Assembly: GCF_017833525.1 (NCBI RefSeq)
Contig: NZ_JAFICD010000002.1
Coordinates: forward strand, 744,001-808,000
Source of the DNA: Duganella sp. 1411
GTDB taxonomy: Bacteria > Pseudomonadota > Gammaproteobacteria > Burkholderiales > Burkholderiaceae_D
DNA: 64,000 nt
Reading direction: 5' to 3'
Shown one piece after another: positions 63,304-64,000 of the stretch; the first letter of the stretch is position 1, and each line of letters begins with the position of its first letter. The notes under the pieces were generated by a model. The model did no database searches and was not told the origin of the DNA. It was given only the letters and a program-made list of their open reading frames with translations. The translations under genes and the position numbers were made by a program.

Positions 63304-64000
63304 TCACGCCGCCAGCGGCTCGTTGGCCACGCCGTAGTGCCGCGCATACCGCCCATCCAGATTGGCCAGCGGCAGCAGCAGGAACAAGTCGGCGCTTTCG
63401 AAATCAGGGTCCCAGGCCGGTTCGCCGCAAATCCACGCGCCCGAACGCAGGTACCCCTTGAGCAGCGGCGGGATCTGCGGCTTCTGCGCCGCCTCCAGCT
63501 TCGAGAACGGGAACGGCAGGTGCGGCGTGACGCGGTATTCGGAAGGAGCCATGTGCTGGCCGATCAGCGACTGGAACACGGCGACGGCATTGTGGCCGCC
63601 GTCGGCCAGGCTGATACTGGCGCAGCCGGCCAGATAATCGCAGTTCTCGCGGCGCATGTATTCGGCCAGGCCGGACCACAGCAGCATGATGACGCTGCCG
63701 CCACGATAGTCGGGATGGATGCAGGCACGCCCCGCTTCGACCATGCGGCCGCGCAGGTTGTTCAGGCGGCCCAGATCGAACTCGCCCTCCGAATAGACGC
63801 GGCCGATCTTGCGGGCGCGCGCCGCGCTCAGCAGGCGGTAGGTGCCCACCACCTTGAGCGTGTTGGCGTCACGCACGATCAGGTGATCGCAATGCTCATC
63901 GAATTCGTCGCTGTCGAGGCCATCGGCGCGCACCAGCGAACTCAGACCCATCGTTTCGATGAAAACCTTGTAGCGCAGGCGCTGCACTTCACGCAGTTCT
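63304..64000 (-). CDS. OlsB-like GNAT N-acyltransferase, 5' end outside window
   Basis: The reading frame is open to the right edge (visible residues begin with ELREVQRLRYKVF), so the N-terminus is missing; an in-frame GTG at 63987 is not a convincing start. The visible 230 residues show HCDHLIVRDANTLKVVGTYRLLSA, MVEAGRACIHPDYRGGSVIMLLWSGLAEYM and GCASISLADGG, the pattern of ornithine-lipid acyltransferase OlsB and related hemolysin-like GNAT proteins. It would transfer a 3-hydroxyacyl group from ACP to ornithine. An olsA partner is not in the window. Confidence 0.85.
   Translation of the reverse strand, partial: ELREVQRLRYKVFIETMGLSSLVRADGLDSDEFDEHCDHLIVRDANTLKVVGTYRLLSAARARKIGRVYSEGEFDLGRLNNLRGRMVEAGRACIHPDYRGGSVIMLLWSGLAEYMRRENCDYLAGCASISLADGGHNAVAVFQSLIGQHMAPSEYRVTPHLPFPFSKLEAAQKPQIPPLLKGYLRSGAWICGEPAWDPDFESADLFLLLPLANLDGRYARHYGVANEPLAA

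Overview
The window is high-GC DNA, densely coding on both strands, from a Gram-negative betaproteobacterium. The gene set suggests the Oxalobacteraceae (Massilia/Duganella/Telluria type): a TonB receptor, DUF3297, DUF1289 and DUF1415 proteins, FabI, a RhlE-like helicase, a YdeP-type oxidoreductase with FdhD, an OlsB-type acyltransferase, and ergothioneine and selenoneine genes. The genus is inferred from gene content and style, not from a marker gene. I found no rRNA, tRNA, CRISPR array, prophage or insertion sequence.

Layout. (1) 1-5.6 kb: a minus-strand operon for an acidic polysaccharide (TonB receptor, LacI regulator, SDR reductase, Tat-exported heparinase-like lyase cut by the window edge), preceded by a duplicated composite operator. 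(2) 5.6-12.1 kb: a secreted alpha/beta hydrolase, a molybdenum hydroxylase large subunit and a large GGDEF/EAL protein. (3) 12.3-20 kb: housekeeping genes (DUF1993, DUF1289/DUF1415, mltD, fabI, a DEAD-box helicase with a long leader, a double-DTG aspartyl protease). (4) 20-25.1 kb: an unusual repeat-rich intergenic stretch, an ECF sigma factor/small membrane protein/MFS unit, a 63-aa Cys-containing protein with its own promoter and terminator, DUF3297 and a CPA2 antiporter. (5) 25.3-32.4 kb: MarR-MFS-LysR, glutamate dehydrogenase, malic enzyme and an exported amidohydrolase. (6) 32.5-35.8 kb: senA / senB-selD, the selenoneine cluster. (7) 36-43 kb: small metabolic and regulatory genes, then leuA behind a 477-bp leader encoding a leucine-rich peptide. 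(8) 43.3-51.8 kb: a nitrilase-like membrane protein, egtB-egtD (ergothioneine) and a divergent PhnD/PhnC/PhnE-type ABC importer. (9) 52-64 kb: a small HTH protein, the DUF1800/DUF1501 pair, a second GGDEF/EAL protein, a TetR/DUF1348 unit with its operator, a YdeP-type oxidoreductase with winged-helix protein and FdhD, and an OlsB-like acyltransferase cut by the right edge.

How the genes fit together. The strongest theme is organic selenium. EgtD makes hercynine. SelD makes selenophosphate. SenB makes a selenosugar from it. SenA joins selenium to hercynine. The importer next to egtD resembles the phosphonate-type systems proposed to carry selenium oxyanions. If so, a 19-kb stretch holds uptake, activation and incorporation of selenium beside the sulfur analogue pathway (EgtB).

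Two dispersed repeat families punctuate the window. One is a 98-100 bp double-hairpin element (three full copies and one half copy). The other is a GTAC-centred hairpin whose five copies all abut the 3' end of a gene.
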